Assembly (NCBI RefSeq): GCF_002858715.1
Contig: NZ_PJZH01000031.1
Span: 1-38,737 of the forward strand
DNA: 38,737 bases
DNA from: Chimaeribacter coloradensis
GTDB lineage: Bacteria; Pseudomonadota; Gammaproteobacteria; Enterobacterales; Enterobacteriaceae
Direction: 5' to 3'
Shown here: positions 7,870 through 25,446 of the stretch, one piece after another
How the letters are laid out: each line of letters begins with the position of its first letter
Numbering within the stretch: the stretch's first letter is position 1
The notes under the pieces: generated by a model
The model's database searches: none
Seen by the model: the letters and a program-made list of their open reading frames with translations, nothing else
Told to the model about the DNA's origin: nothing
Made by a program: the position numbers and the translations under genes

Positions 7870-9395
7870 TCGATCTCATCCTCATGCACATCTTGTTCCT
7901 GGCTGGTGACACGCATCACCTCTTCCAGCGAGGTTTCACCTGCCACTGCTTTCAGTAAGCCATTTTCCAACAGGCTTTTACTCTGCCGCAGGAACAACCC
8001 TTTGATGACTTGCTCATTTTCATTGCCGTGAATAGCCGCACGGATCGCTTCATCTACTACCATAACCTCATGAATCGCCAGCCGGCCTTTGTAGCCGGTA
8101 TACCGGCAGGCTGGGCAGCCGGGGGCATGCCATAACGTATCCGGTATGGGTGATAAGGAGGTCAACAATGCGCGCTGATGAGGCCCGGCCGCCTGCGGCT
8201 GACGGCATTCAGGACATAACCGGCGTACCAGGCGTTGTGCCAGAACACCAATCAGAGAGGAGGAGAGCAGGAAAGACTCAATGCCCATATCGCGCAGGCG
8301 GGTGACAGCACCGGTAGCGCTGTTAGTGTGCAAAGTCGACATCACCAGGTGCCCGGTCAACGAGGCCTGCACCGCAATCTGGGCCGTTTCGCCATCACGT
8401 ATCTCCCCGACCATGACGATGTCCGGGTCCTGACGCAGGATGGCGCGCAGGCCGCGGGCAAAGGTCATATCCAGCCGTGAGTTCACCTGGGTTTGACCAA
8501 TCCCTTCCAGCTCATACTCGATAGGATCTTCTACCGTCAGAATGTTGCGCTCTTGGCTGTTCAGCGCCGAAAGCACCGCATACAGCGTGGTACTTTTACC
8601 GGAGCCGGTTGGGCCGGTAACGAGCAGAATGCCGTGGGGCTGTTTGATCAAATGCTGGAGTTTTTCATAGTCACAGGCCGATAAACCGAGCTTATCCAAT
8701 GTCAGCAACAGGTTATTTTTGTCCAGCAGGCGCAACACCGCCCTTTCGCCATGTTGCGAGGGCAGGGTAGAAACGCGCACATCTACCGCGCGCGATCCCA
8801 GGCGCAGAGAGATGCGCCCATCCTGCGGCAGCCGTTTCTCTGCGATATCCAGCTTGGCCATGACCTTAATGCGTGAGAGCAGCAACGGGGCCAATTTTTT
8901 ACTGGGCCGCAAAATTTGCCGCAACACGCCATCAATACGGAAACGGATACTCAGGCTGCGCTCGAAGGTTTCAATATGAATATCTGAAGCACCTTCTTTA
9001 ACGGCCTCGCTTAAGATGGCATTAATTAAGCGGATAACCGGCGCACTGTTGTCATCTGCCAGGAGATCTTCGTTATCCGGCAGCTCTTCGGTCAGTGCAA
9101 AGAGATCGATGTCCTGATCCAGATCCTGGGCGATTTGCTGGGACTCCACCGCATTGTGCTGATAAATCGCAGAGAGCTGCTCATCAAATGCTGCTTCTTC
9201 CAGAGGAAGCAGCGTTGGGCAGATGCCGGCAAGCCGCCGGGCCTCAAGCAGCATGTCCAGTGAAATACCCTGGCGATAAAGCAGCGTACCCTGTGCCACA
9301 GCCACGCCGGACTGGCGTGCCAGTGAGTAGGGGATCCGGGTAACCGGCTCAGGCAGGGGCGTAAGTGGAAGATTCTCTTTCATGGCGGTTACCAT
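7866..9395 (-). CDS. gspE: Type II secretion ATPase GspE
   Basis: A 509-residue cytoplasmic hexameric ATPase that powers pseudopilus growth. It has an N-terminal GspL-binding domain (about 1-100) and the T2SSE core with Walker A GPTGSGKS (261-268), the Asp box around 287-294 (TVEDPIEY), Walker [13 protein letters not shown] (323-334) and a His box near STLHTN (353-358). The zinc-binding CM domain has four cysteines at 394, 397, 427 and 430. The start overlaps the gspD stop as TAATG. An alternative ATG at 9383 would remove four residues. Confidence 0.97.
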   Translation of the reverse strand: MVTAMKENLPLTPLPEPVTRIPYSLARQSGVAVAQGTLLYRQGISLDMLLEARRLAGICPTLLPLEEAAFDEQLSAIYQHNAVESQQIAQDLDQDIDLFALTEELPDNEDLLADDNSAPVIRLINAILSEAVKEGASDIHIETFERSLSIRFRIDGVLRQILRPSKKLAPLLLSRIKVMAKLDIAEKRLPQDGRISLRLGSRAVDVRVSTLPSQHGERAVLRLLDKNNLLLTLDKLGLSACDYEKLQHLIKQPHGILLVTGPTGSGKSTTLYAVLSALNSQERNILTVEDPIEYELEGIGQTQVNSRLDMTFARGLRAILRQDPDIVMVGEIRDGETAQIAVQASLTGHLVMSTLHTNSATGAVTRLRDMGIESFLLSSSLIGVLAQRLVRRLCPECRQPQAAGPHQRALLTSLSPIPDTLWHAPGCPACRYTGYKGRLAIHEVMVVDEAIRAAIHGNENEQVIKGLFLRQSKSLLENGLLKAVAGETSLEEVMRVTSQEQDVHEDEIE

Positions 9396-11392
9396 TAACC
9401 GTGAAAAGGATTACGCGGGCCGTTAACCGGAGCCGGCGACGGTGCCGGAACGGGCGAAAGGGCTGCCGGTGCTGCAGGCAGTGGCTCAGGCGGCAATTCG
9501 TCTAACTGCGGCCGGCTGCTGGGAGCAATCAGCGTTTTCCCATCCTGTTCGCGACGTTCCTTCTGCACTTTCTGGAAGTTGGTGTATTTCTTCTTCGAGA
9601 CGGAATGATAAACATCATCGTCCCGAAGGATGGTTGGCCGGATAAACACCATCAGGTTACGTTTTGCGGTTTCGGTCGAGGTATAACGGAACAGGTTACC
9701 AACCAGCGGGATATCGCCCAGCAGCGGCACTTTGGAATGCGTCTCTTTGCTGGTGTCATCCAGCAGCCCGCCCAGCACGACGGTTTCGCCTGTGCGTACC
9801 AAGACGGCATTTTGAATAGTACGGGTGTTGAACGTCGGGCCAAGTGACGACGACTGACCACCGGCGCTGTCTACACTTGAAACCTCCTGCTCAATTTCCA
9901 GCAGGACGGCATCGCCCTCGTTAATTTGTGGGGTGACTTTCAGCTTGGTACCGATAGTCTTACGTTCAACGGTATTGAATACGTTGTCGCCTGACGTGGT
10001 CTGGGAGCCGGAGAGCACTGGCACGTCCTGACCCACATTGACTGAGGCTTCTTTATTATCCAGGGTGACAATGCTGGGCGTGGCCAGGATGTCATTCTTG
10101 CTGTTGGTCGAAAGCGCGGTCAGCAAGGCGCTCCAGTCCCCTTCAAAAAAGCCGGCGACAAAACCGCTGTAATTGGTGAGGGCCGCAGGTAACTCGTCAG
10201 AGGTCACGCCATTTTTCTGTGCGTTAGCCAAAGAGAAAATCGGCACGCCGGTATTTGTAAACTGTGTACCGCCCACATTGCTGTTTGCCCATTGCACGCC
10301 AAGGTTAAGCCCTTTGCCGTCCTGTACCTCAACGATAATGGCTTCGACCAGAACCTGTGCCCGGCGGATATCCAGTTTGGCGATCACATCGGCCAGCGGC
10401 TGCATCACATCGGGTTGGGCCGTAATCACCAGCGAGTTAGTCTGTTCATCAGCGGTGATCGACATCGCGCTGTTGCCCGCAGACGCGCCGCCTGACGGTG
10501 CCTCACCCTCTTTTTCCTTCGCGATTTTTTCACTGATGCCTGTCAGCACCTCAACCAATTTATCGGCTTTGGCGTAGTTCAGGTAAAAGACGCGTGTATT
10601 CCCCTGCTCGGCGCTGTCTTGATCCAGTTTCGCTACCAGAGAGGTAATACGCTGGCGCACTTTTTCAGACCCGCTGATTAACAGGGTATTGGTGCGTTTA
10701 TCTGCCACGATCTTCGGCATCAGCATATTGCTGGACTGGCCTTTAGACTCTTCACGGGTCAGGGCGTTAAGCACTTCCGCAAGCTCTGTGGCAGAGGCGA
10801 ATTTGAGTTTAATCAGTTGCTGATGCTGCTGACCGATGACATCTACCCGTTTAATAACCTCAACCAGCCGGTTAATCAGGGACGCCTTGCCGGTCAGCAT
10901 CAGCACATTGGACGGATCATAATTAACCACGTTGCCGACACCGTTGCTGTCGCTCATCTGGCGGAGCAGCGGGGCCAGCTCGCGGGCCGGTACATGCTGC
11001 AGGGCAATAACCCGGGTAATGACTTCATCACCTTTGCCAGGGCGTACGTCATCGGTCAGGTGGCCGGGTGATGTTTTTAACGTTGCAGAGCGCACTACTT
11101 TCAGCAGCCCGTTATCCAGCGTGACCACTGAGAAGCCGTAGAGATCCAGAACGCTGAGGAAGAATTGATAATATTCTTCGTCATTGAAGCTGTTATAGCT
11201 GCGGACAGAGATCGTGCCGTTCACTGATGGGTCAACCAGAATGGTTTTGTTCATATTTTTACTGACAACATCAACAAACTCCTTGATGTCAGCATTCTTA
11301 AAGTTCGCAGAGAATTGTTCGGCGTAGCTTTTAGGTGCCGTCAATGTGGCGAGCATCATCAGGGTTAAAATAAAGGGTTTACTCTTGCGCAT
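9395..11392 (-). CDS. gspD: Type II secretion outer-membrane secretin GspD
   Basis: A 665-residue protein that forms the outer-membrane gate as a 15-mer. A Sec signal peptide (1-24, cleavage expected after SYA) is followed by periplasmic N0 (about 25-105), N1, N2 and N3 domains and the secretin barrel (about 330-600), with [10 protein letters not shown] and the gate region around [14 protein letters not shown]3 holds a Gly/Ser/Ala-rich insert (GGASAGNSA). The C-terminus, where pilotins bind in some systems, ends in a proline/alanine-rich tail of about 35 residues. It overlaps gspC by 14 bases. Confidence 0.97.
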   Translation of the reverse strand: MRKSKPFILTLMMLATLTAPKSYAEQFSANFKNADIKEFVDVVSKNMNKTILVDPSVNGTISVRSYNSFNDEEYYQFFLSVLDLYGFSVVTLDNGLLKVVRSATLKTSPGHLTDDVRPGKGDEVITRVIALQHVPARELAPLLRQMSDSNGVGNVVNYDPSNVLMLTGKASLINRLVEVIKRVDVIGQQHQQLIKLKFASATELAEVLNALTREESKGQSSNMLMPKIVADKRTNTLLISGSEKVRQRITSLVAKLDQDSAEQGNTRVFYLNYAKADKLVEVLTGISEKIAKEKEGEAPSGGASAGNSAMSITADEQTNSLVITAQPDVMQPLADVIAKLDIRRAQVLVEAIIVEVQDGKGLNLGVQWANSNVGGTQFTNTGVPIFSLANAQKNGVTSDELPAALTNYSGFVAGFFEGDWSALLTALSTNSKNDILATPSIVTLDNKEASVNVGQDVPVLSGSQTTSGDNVFNTVERKTIGTKLKVTPQINEGDAVLLEIEQEVSSVDSAGGQSSSLGPTFNTRTIQNAVLVRTGETVVLGGLLDDTSKETHSKVPLLGDIPLVGNLFRYTSTETAKRNLMVFIRPTILRDDDVYHSVSKKKYTNFQKVQKERREQDGKTLIAPSSRPQLDELPPEPLPAAPAALSPVPAPSPAPVNGPRNPFHG

Positions 11393-12200
11393 GGTTATTA
11401 CTTAACTTTTCATTGATGTCATTTAAACGTAAATTGAACAGTGATTTCTGGTTGTTTCTCATAATAACCAGTTGCACGGTAAATGATTGCTGCCACGATA
11501 ATCTGGCTTGCTCAATAGTAGAGGGGTCAGTTAAATCATATTCATCGATCTTTATCACGATATCACCTGGACGCAACCCTGCCTGAGTAAACATCTCTTT
11601 TCTTGGCCCCGGCATTATCCTTAACCCTGCTAACGTTCCTTTTTGGTAAACAGGATTCGTAATGATGTAATCATCCCATCCTTTTTTTGCTGTATTCTCA
11701 GGTAATATGTTATTGGCCTGATCATTTGAGGAGTGAGTCGCCGGATCCACTAAAATAAGGTTATAGGCGTTTCCGCGCTCGGTGATCTCAACCGTATTAT
11801 CACCAATTTTGCTGATAATGCCCTCAGGAGGCGCAGACAGCATATCCCCTTCACGATAGGTATGCTGTTCTCCGTTTTCCATCACAATGGCCAGTGAACG
11901 CCCCGGCGTATTGCTGGCAATAATGCCGGTAAGCGTGATGTCCCGCGAGGGAGCCGCTTCCTGCGGGGCATCGACAGGCTCATCAGCCAGGCGGGGCTTT
12001 GCCAGCCTGCTTTGAAATTCATCTGCATTAATGACTCTTTCACTCCCGCTATAAGGCTGCCCGGCCGGCAATTTTGCGCTATATAAAAAATAGATATTTT
12101 TTATATAAAAGGCTGACACCATAATTCCTAACAATAAAGCAACAGGGAGAAGTAAGTTATTTAAGTTACAAAAAAATAACTTTTTGGCTTTCTGTAACAC
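11379..12200 (-). CDS. gspC: Type II secretion inner-membrane linker GspC
   Basis: A 273-residue bitopic protein that bridges the inner-membrane platform and GspD and helps choose substrates. A membrane span (about 16-38) is followed by a linker, the HR domain (about 85-153, the part that binds secretin N0) and a C-terminal PDZ domain (about 185-258, with GLRPGDIVIKID). The start is GTG, with AGG as a modest ribosome binding site; no ATG fits better. It is the first gene of the leftward operon, divergent from gspA. Confidence 0.94.
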   Translation of the reverse strand: MLQKAKKLFFCNLNNLLLPVALLLGIMVSAFYIKNIYFLYSAKLPAGQPYSGSERVINADEFQSRLAKPRLADEPVDAPQEAAPSRDITLTGIIASNTPGRSLAIVMENGEQHTYREGDMLSAPPEGIISKIGDNTVEITERGNAYNLILVDPATHSSNDQANNILPENTAKKGWDDYIITNPVYQKGTLAGLRIMPGPRKEMFTQAGLRPGDIVIKIDEYDLTDPSTIEQARLSWQQSFTVQLVIMRNNQKSLFNLRLNDINEKLSNNHAQE

Positions 12201-12353
12201 AATGTGCCTGCTTCAATATCAACTATTATGCGTTAGTTTGCACTGGAATAATTGCATGATATAGTTAATGGCCATTTTATTCAAATGGAGTTTTAGCCAG
12301 TAAAAAAATATTTTGCAAGTCTTTGAAAAATAAATTTTAAGAGTAAAAATATC
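12201..12353. promoter_or_regulatory. AT-rich divergent control region of gspC-O and gspA-B
   Basis: These 153 bases separate the two divergent secretion operons. Rightward, TTGCAC (12238-12243), a 16-base spacer and TATAGT (12260-12265) preceded by TGA (an extended -10) make a credible gspA promoter, giving a leader of about 80 bases. Leftward, CATAAT (complement of 12224-12229) is a possible -10 but has no good -35. The AT-richness extends into the first 350 bases of gspA and the start of gspC. This resembles E. coli K-12, where H-NS silences this locus; H-NS action here is inferred. Confidence 0.6.
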
Positions 12354-13880
12354 ATGAAATTACCAGTCGATGAATCCTGGTTTAACTATGAATTCATTTT
12401 TGATACATATAGAACGGCAAAAGATTATTTGAATAATGAATTATTTCTATCTGGGATAGGATTGATAATCGGTGAAGCAGGGTGCGGGAAAACAAGGTTA
12501 GCCAAAGAAATTTTGCATGATAATCAAGGAGAGTTTCTGCTTCTTTCTGCACGCAAAGGAAACGATGAATTATTACTCATCGATTCTTCCCGTGAGACGG
12601 TGAACAAAATTAATCTGCGATCCTCTTTTTCCCTGAGTTTATGGGAGAAATTTCTTTATGAAACTCAGAAAATAAATACACCCGTATTAATCGTTCTGGA
12701 TAATGCTCACTTTATTAACCCACAATTATCTGCACTGGTTTACTTATTTTGTGAGTTTAGAAAACATGCCGCGCACTCTTTGGCGCTGCTTATCGTCGGC
12801 GGAAAAGAGTTACTCAAAAACAAGAGCTTAAATGACCTCCATCCAAAGGCGCTGCAGATGCCTCTTTATGATGAGCGATCCTGCCTGGCAGTGATTAATA
12901 AAACCATTATGGAGAGAGAAGGGGAGGCGCATGCCGCCGCGTTTACACTTCCCTTTATCAAATACATTCAGGGTGCAGCGAAAGGTAACCCGGAAAAGAT
13001 GACGCATATTGTGAACGCGGCACGGCAGATTGCCTGGATAGAACAGGGGTCAGCCGCTTCTCTGCGCTGGCGGCACATCAGGCTTGCTGTGCGTGAGTCA
13101 GGGAAAACCCAGCGTTCCAGAAAGGCAATGCTTTCCTTACTGATAGGTTATGCCGGTTTTGCATTGCTCCTTGGATGGCATTGTACCGGGGTGCTGTCAC
13201 CCTATCTGCCTGTCCCCAGCTGGCTTGAACAAGAGCCGGTTGCCGGGATGATTCCTGCTCCACCGCCGGTCATTGAGGAGCAGCCGGCGACAGAACGCCA
13301 GGCCATGCAGCAACTCTTCCGTACCTGGGGCTATGACGTGGCTGAAGACGATGCCTGGTGCGATCAGACCCCGCGGGCAGGGTTACAGTGTGAAACATCG
13401 AAAGCAGATTATGACGCATTAAAGCAACAAAGCCTGCCGTGGATAGCCCAGCTCCATCTGGGGGACAAAACACGTTATGCCGTGGTTATCCGTATGGGTA
13501 AAGATGAACTGGACCTGCTGTTGGGCAAACAGACCTGGACGGTGAAGAAATCCTGGTTCCTGGCGGCATGGAAAGGGGAGTACACCCTGTTCTGGAAGCC
13601 GGCTCCTTCAGGAAGAACATCCGTAACAGCCGCCAGTCCTGACGAGGATATCTTGTGGCTGAATAAAATGCTCAGTCGCGCCCTGCATCTCCCGTTAACG
13701 CAGGAGGCCCGCTGGAATGCGCTATTGGTCCAAAAGATTAAAAGATTTCAGCAAAGTAAAGGGCTGCGGCCTGACGGCACTCCCGGTAAAGCAACATTAA
13801 TCCAGTTGTGGCTTAGCGTGGAGCAAAGCGCCACCCTCGTGCCAGAAAATGAAAGTGCAGAAAAAGGAGAGACACAATGA
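12354..13880 (+). CDS. gspA: Type II secretion assembly ATPase GspA (ExeA-like)
   Basis: A 508-residue inner-membrane protein that with GspB helps insert the secretin through the peptidoglycan. The N-terminal AAA ATPase has Walker A GEAGCGKT (40-47) and a Walker B-like VLIVLDNAH with D116. One membrane span lies at about 259-278. The periplasmic part has a region resembling the C39-peptidase-like fold of this family (about 305-420) and a C-terminal peptidoglycan-binding domain (about 450-492, with FQQSKGLRPDGTPG). The first 350 bases are much more AT-rich than the rest. It overlaps gspB by 4 bases. Confidence 0.94.
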   Translation: MKLPVDESWFNYEFIFDTYRTAKDYLNNELFLSGIGLIIGEAGCGKTRLAKEILHDNQGEFLLLSARKGNDELLLIDSSRETVNKINLRSSFSLSLWEKFLYETQKINTPVLIVLDNAHFINPQLSALVYLFCEFRKHAAHSLALLIVGGKELLKNKSLNDLHPKALQMPLYDERSCLAVINKTIMEREGEAHAAAFTLPFIKYIQGAAKGNPEKMTHIVNAARQIAWIEQGSAASLRWRHIRLAVRESGKTQRSRKAMLSLLIGYAGFALLLGWHCTGVLSPYLPVPSWLEQEPVAGMIPAPPPVIEEQPATERQAMQQLFRTWGYDVAEDDAWCDQTPRAGLQCETSKADYDALKQQSLPWIAQLHLGDKTRYAVVIRMGKDELDLLLGKQTWTVKKSWFLAAWKGEYTLFWKPAPSGRTSVTAASPDEDILWLNKMLSRALHLPLTQEARWNALLVQKIKRFQQSKGLRPDGTPGKATLIQLWLSVEQSATLVPENESAEKGETQ

Positions 13881-14362
13881 GTTTCCGTCTTCATCAGGCA
13901 ATGAGCTCTCGCCTGCAGGGCGGAAAGCCGGCAAAACTACGGGCACCTTTTAAGAGAACATGTGCAAAAGCCGGTCACGTGCTCTTATGGGGATGTTGGA
14001 TCGGTTTGTTTGCCATCCAGGGGGCGTATCTGCATATCGCCTGGATGTCGCGCTATCCGGAGCCGCTGCCTGCCCAGGTTTCTCCGCAGCAAGAATCGGA
14101 CTATACGCTCTCTCCAATGCATTACTTGTTCAAGACCCAACCACTTCCTGAAGCATATGAACCGGAAGCAGAGACAGGCGAAGAGACAGCCGATGCCACT
14201 GACGAGCAGGCACAAGCAGAGGAACCCGAAGCAGGAGATGACGAGCCGTTAATTAACGAAGAGCCTGATACAACAACAGATAAAGAGCAAACGGTCGATC
14301 CTGCGCTGAAGGCACGTGTTCAGCAGGCACTGGCTGAACTGGAAGAAGCCGCTCAGGAGTAA
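13877..14362 (+). CDS. gspB: Type II secretion assembly protein GspB (short form)
   Basis: A 161-residue partner of GspA. A basic cytoplasmic N-terminus (1-33) precedes one membrane span (about 34-57). The periplasmic part is mainly a low-complexity acidic stretch of Glu, Asp, Ala, Gln and Thr (about 90-140) and a short final helix. I do not see the folded HR-like domain found at the C-terminus of longer relatives such as OutB and ExeB. The assignment rests on position after gspA, the 4-base overlap and the topology. Confidence 0.85.
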   Translation: MSFRLHQAMSSRLQGGKPAKLRAPFKRTCAKAGHVLLWGCWIGLFAIQGAYLHIAWMSRYPEPLPAQVSPQQESDYTLSPMHYLFKTQPLPEAYEPEAETGEETADATDEQAQAEEPEAGDDEPLINEEPDTTTDKEQTVDPALKARVQQALAELEEAAQE

Positions 14363-14416
14363 GGGGAAACACAGGAATTAAAAGAGGCGCTAATGCATTT
14401 TTCCTGCAGGTTATGG

Positions 14417-14444
14417 TTGCTTCCTAAGCAGGAATACGTATAAT
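14417..14444 (+). promoter_or_regulatory. S10 operon promoter
   Basis: A -35 TTGCTT (14417-14422), a 16-base spacer and a perfect -10 TATAAT (14439-14444), followed by the GC-rich GCGCGGGC expected of a growth-rate and ppGpp-controlled ribosomal promoter. Transcription should begin near 14451. Confidence 0.9.
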
Positions 14445-14450
14445 GCGCGG

Positions 14451-14941
<491 letters not shown>

Positions 14942-14961
14942 TCAGGTCATTGAGCGATTGA

Positions 14962-17362
<2,401 letters not shown>

Positions 17363-17373
17363 TTAGAGGATAA

Positions 17374-17655
<282 letters not shown>

Positions 17656-17660
17656 GGTAG

Positions 17661-19590
<1,930 letters not shown>

Positions 19591-19611
19591 TAGAGTAGCG
19601 GCCTCTCACTT

Positions 19612-19646
19612 AACAAACGGCTCAGAAAACGAGCCGTTTGTTTTTT
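19612..19646 (+). terminator. Rho-independent terminator of the S10 operon
   Basis: A perfect 12-bp stem, AACAAACGGCTC (19612-19623) and GAGCCGTTTGTT (19631-19642), with a 7-base loop and continuing T-run. It lies just upstream of the spc promoter and separates the two operons. Confidence 0.92.
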
Positions 19647-19647
19647 C

Positions 19648-19676
19648 TACCCATACGTAGGAAGCAGTGTTATAAT
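19648..19676 (+). promoter_or_regulatory. spc operon promoter
   Basis: A perfect -10 TATAAT (19671-19676), followed by GCTGCGCCC, lies 88 bases upstream of rplN, at the place of the E. coli spc promoter and with very similar flanks. The -35 region (near 19648-19653, TACCCA or CTACCC) matches consensus poorly, as I recall for E. coli too. Confidence 0.8.
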
Positions 19677-19751
19677 GCTGCGCCCTTGGTTATGGGGCTT
19701 TTCAACGGCCTGAAAATTAACTTAGGTCTTTAAAGTAGTAGTTGACATTAG

Positions 19752-21333
<1,582 letters not shown>

Positions 21334-21360
21334 TTGTCACCAATTGAATCACGGGAGTAA

Positions 21361-21759
<399 letters not shown>

Positions 21760-21773
21760 TTCGGGAGGAAAGA

Positions 21774-22307
21774 ATGTCTCGTGTTGCAAAAGCACCCGTC
21801 GTCATTCCTGCCGGCGTAGAGGTAAAACTCAACGGTCAGGTTATTTCGATTAAGGGTAAGAACGGCGAGCTGACTCGTACTATCCACAGCGCCGTTGAAG
21901 TTAAACAGGAAGAAAACGCACTGACTTTCGCTCCGCGCGAAGGTGCTGCTAACGGTTGGGCCCAAGCGGGTACCACTCGTGCTCTGTTGAACGCAATGGT
22001 TGTAGGTGTTACCGAAGGCTTCACCAAGAAGCTTCAGCTGGTAGGTGTTGGTTATCGTGCCGCAGTTAAAGGCAACGCGGTGAGTTTAGCCCTGGGCTTC
22101 TCACACCCTGTTGAACACGCACTGCCGGCAGGTATTACTGCTGAATGCCCGACTCAAACTGAAATCGTGCTGAAAGGCGCTGATAAGCAGTTGATCGGTC
22201 AGGTTGCAGCAGACCTGCGTGCCTACCGTCGTCCTGAGCCTTATAAAGGCAAGGGTGTCCGTTACGCCGACGAAGTCGTGCGTACCAAAGAGGCTAAGAA
22301 GAAGTAA
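21774..22307 (+). CDS. rplF: 50S ribosomal protein L6
   Basis: A 177-residue L6 with two similar domains, located near the sarcin-ricin loop and the factor-binding centre. The C-terminal signature [16 protein letters not shown] is conserved. Length equals E. coli. It lies 14 bases after rpsH with a GGAGG ribosome binding site. Confidence 0.99.
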   Translation: MSRVAKAPVVIPAGVEVKLNGQVISIKGKNGELTRTIHSAVEVKQEENALTFAPREGAANGWAQAGTTRALLNAMVVGVTEGFTKKLQLVGVGYRAAVKGNAVSLALGFSHPVEHALPAGITAECPTQTEIVLKGADKQLIGQVAADLRAYRRPEPYKGKGVRYADEVVRTKEAKKK

Positions 22308-22670
<363 letters not shown>

Positions 22671-22675
22671 GGTAG

Positions 22676-23185
<510 letters not shown>

Positions 23186-23190
23186 TAACC

Positions 23191-23370
23191 ATGGCAAAGA
23201 CTATTAAAGTAACTCAAGTTCGCAGCTCTATTGGCCGTTTGCCGAAACACAAGGCAACTCTGGTTGGTCTTGGTCTGCGTCGTATTGGTCACACCGTTGA
23301 GCGTGAGGATACTCCCGCTGTACGTGGTATGATCAACCTGGTTTCCTACATGGTTAAGGTTGAGGAGTAA
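23191..23370 (+). CDS. rpmD: 50S ribosomal protein L30
   Basis: A 59-residue L30, read directly from the sequence (start ATG 23191, stop TAA 23368-23370). The translation begins [20 protein letters not shown] and ends SYMVKVEE. It is a small ferredoxin-like-fold protein of the large subunit. Five bases separate it from rpsE, and rplO starts 3 bases after its stop. Confidence 0.98.
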   Translation: MAKTIKVTQVRSSIGRLPKHKATLVGLGLRRIGHTVEREDTPAVRGMINLVSYMVKVEE

Positions 23371-23373
23371 CAG

Positions 23374-23808
23374 ATGCGTTTAAATACTCTGTCTCCGGCT
23401 GAAGGTGCCAAGCATGCGCCGAAGCGTGTAGGTCGTGGTATTGGTTCTGGCCTGGGTAAAACTGGCGGCCGTGGTCACAAAGGTCAGAACTCTCGTTCTG
23501 GCGGTGGCGTACGTCGTGGGTTTGAAGGTGGTCAGATGCCGCTGTACCGTCGTTTGCCGAAATTCGGCTTCACTTCTCGCAAAGCTATGATCACGGCAGA
23601 AGTTCGTCTGTCTGAACTGGCTCAAGTAGAAGGCGATGTCATCGACCTGAACACGCTGAAAGCCGCTAACGTAGTTGGTACTCAGATTGAATTCGCTAAA
23701 GTTATGCTGTCTGGCGAAATCAATCGTGCAGTAACCGTACGTGGTCTGCGTGTCACCAAAGGCGCTCGTGCTGCTATCGAAGCTGCTGGCGGTAAAATTG
23801 AGGAATAA
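23374..23808 (+). CDS. rplO: 50S ribosomal protein L15
   Basis: A 144-residue L15, a late assembly protein that reaches into the core of the large subunit. The glycine/arginine-rich N-terminus ([19 protein letters not shown]) and the [18 protein letters not shown] signature are intact. Length equals E. coli. It is immediately upstream of secY. Confidence 0.99.
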   Translation: MRLNTLSPAEGAKHAPKRVGRGIGSGLGKTGGRGHKGQNSRSGGGVRRGFEGGQMPLYRRLPKFGFTSRKAMITAEVRLSELAQVEGDVIDLNTLKAANVVGTQIEFAKVMLSGEINRAVTVRGLRVTKGARAAIEAAGGKIEE

Positions 23809-23815
23809 GTAGCAG

Positions 23816-25147
23816 ATGGCTAAGCAACCAGGATTAGATTTTCAAAGTGCTAAAGGTGGACTTGGCGAACTGAAGCGCAGACTTTTGTTTGTTATCGGGG
23901 CGCTCATAGTTTTCCGTATCGGCTCTTTTATTCCGATTCCTGGTATCGATGCCACTGTGCTTGCGAAATTGCTCGAGCAACAGCGTGGTACCATCATTGA
24001 AATGTTCAACATGTTCTCTGGTGGTGCCCTTAGTCGTGCTTCTATCTTTGCTTTGGGTATCATGCCGTACATTTCGGCATCGATTATTATCCAGCTGTTA
24101 ACCGTGGTTCACCCCGCGTTAGCAGAAATAAAGAAAGAAGGGGAGGCTGGCCGTCGTAAGATTAGCCAGTACACCCGTTATGGCACGCTGGTATTGGCTA
24201 TATTTCAGTCTATCGGTATTGCTACCGGTCTGCCGAATATGCCTGGTATGCAAGGTCTGGTAATTAATCCAGGCTTTGCATTCTACTTTACCGCTGTAGT
24301 GAGCCTGGTTACCGGAACGATGTTCCTCATGTGGCTTGGCGAACAGATTACTGAACGTGGTATTGGTAACGGTATCTCGATCATAATCTTTGCTGGTATT
24401 GTTGCCGGTCTTCCACCGGCAGTTGCACATACCATTGAGCAAGCTCGACAAGGCGACCTGCACTTCCTTCTGTTGCTGTTGGTTGCAGTTTTAGTGTTTG
24501 CGGTGACTTTCTTTGTAGTGTTCGTCGAGCGTGGGCAACGACGTATCGTTGTTAACTACGCTAAACGCCAGCAAGGCCGTCGCGTTTATGCAGCACAGAG
24601 TACGCACTTACCGCTGAAAGTGAACATGGCAGGGGTTATCCCAGCAATTTTCGCCTCTAGCATTATCCTGTTCCCGGCTACGATTGCATCTTGGTTTGGG
24701 GGCGGTACCGGTTGGAACTGGCTGACAACGATTTCGCTGTATCTGCAGCCTGGACAACCGCTTTATGTGTTACTCTATGCGACTGCGATCATCTTCTTCT
24801 GTTTCTTCTATACCGCATTGGTTTTCAACCCGCGTGAAACAGCAGATAACCTGAAGAAGTCCGGTGCATTCGTGCCAGGAATTCGTCCGGGAGAGCAAAC
24901 GGCGAAATACATTGATAAAGTGATGACACGCTTAACCTTAATTGGTGCACTGTATATTACTTTTATCTGCCTTATCCCGGAGTTCATGCGTGACGCAATG
25001 AAAGTACCTTTCTACTTTGGTGGTACTTCACTGTTAATCGTTGTTGTTGTCATCATGGACTTTATGGCTCAAGTGCAAACTCTGATGATGTCCAGTCAAT
25101 ACGAGTCTGCATTGAAGAAAGCAAACCTGAAAGGCTACAACCGCTAA
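23816..25147 (+). CDS. secY: Sec translocon channel subunit SecY
   Basis: The 443-residue core channel of the SecYEG translocon in the inner membrane, with ten membrane spans. Visible landmarks: first span about 22-42, the plug region after it (about 60-75), the signature [15 protein letters not shown] (about 80-94), and the SecA-binding cytoplasmic loop C5 containing the conserved arginine (near residue 357, PGIRPGEQT). Length equals E. coli. Its product exports every GspD, pseudopilin and Sec-dependent protein predicted in this window. Confidence 0.99.
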   Translation: MAKQPGLDFQSAKGGLGELKRRLLFVIGALIVFRIGSFIPIPGIDATVLAKLLEQQRGTIIEMFNMFSGGALSRASIFALGIMPYISASIIIQLLTVVHPALAEIKKEGEAGRRKISQYTRYGTLVLAIFQSIGIATGLPNMPGMQGLVINPGFAFYFTAVVSLVTGTMFLMWLGEQITERGIGNGISIIIFAGIVAGLPPAVAHTIEQARQGDLHFLLLLLVAVLVFAVTFFVVFVERGQRRIVVNYAKRQQGRRVYAAQSTHLPLKVNMAGVIPAIFASSIILFPATIASWFGGGTGWNWLTTISLYLQPGQPLYVLLYATAIIFFCFFYTALVFNPRETADNLKKSGAFVPGIRPGEQTAKYIDKVMTRLTLIGALYITFICLIPEFMRDAMKVPFYFGGTSLLIVVVVIMDFMAQVQTLMMSSQYESALKKANLKGYNR

Positions 25148-25297
<150 letters not shown>

Positions 25298-25332
25298 TTA
25301 TCTCGCATATTTTTCTTGCAAAGTTGGGTTGA

Positions 25333-25360
25333 GCTGGCTAGATTAGCCAGCCAATCTTTT
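25333..25360 (+). other. Hairpin at the spc/alpha boundary
   Basis: A perfect 8-bp stem, GCTGGCTA (25333-25340) and TAGCCAGC (25344-25351), with a 3-base loop, is followed by CAATCTTTT. It resembles a weak terminator or a processing site, and the same sequence is present in E. coli as I recall it. Many spc transcripts are known to read through into the alpha operon. Confidence 0.5.
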
Positions 25361-25370
25361 GTATGTCACT

Positions 25371-25446
25371 GCAACGCTATTTGAGTATCCTGAAAACGGG
25401 CTTTTCAGAATGGTGTTGCCGTATAAAAATGTAGGAGTGCATAGTG
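25371..25446 (+). promoter_or_regulatory. Alpha operon leader pseudoknot, S4 repressor site
   Basis: An outer stem pairs 25371-25380 (GCAACGCTAT) with 25410-25419 (ATGGTGTTGC), ten pairs including two G-U. It encloses a perfect 7-bp hairpin, CTGAAAA (25390-25396) and TTTTCAG (25402-25408). The ribosome binding site AGGAG (25433-25437) and the GTG start of rpsM follow. This is the layout of the E. coli alpha-operon RNA, in which S4 traps the ribosome on a pseudoknot that includes the start region. Confidence 0.85.

Noticed and set aside
12201-12353. Small RNA gene between gspC and gspA
   Set aside because: No terminator hairpin with a T-run is visible in this short region; a divergent promoter region explains it better.
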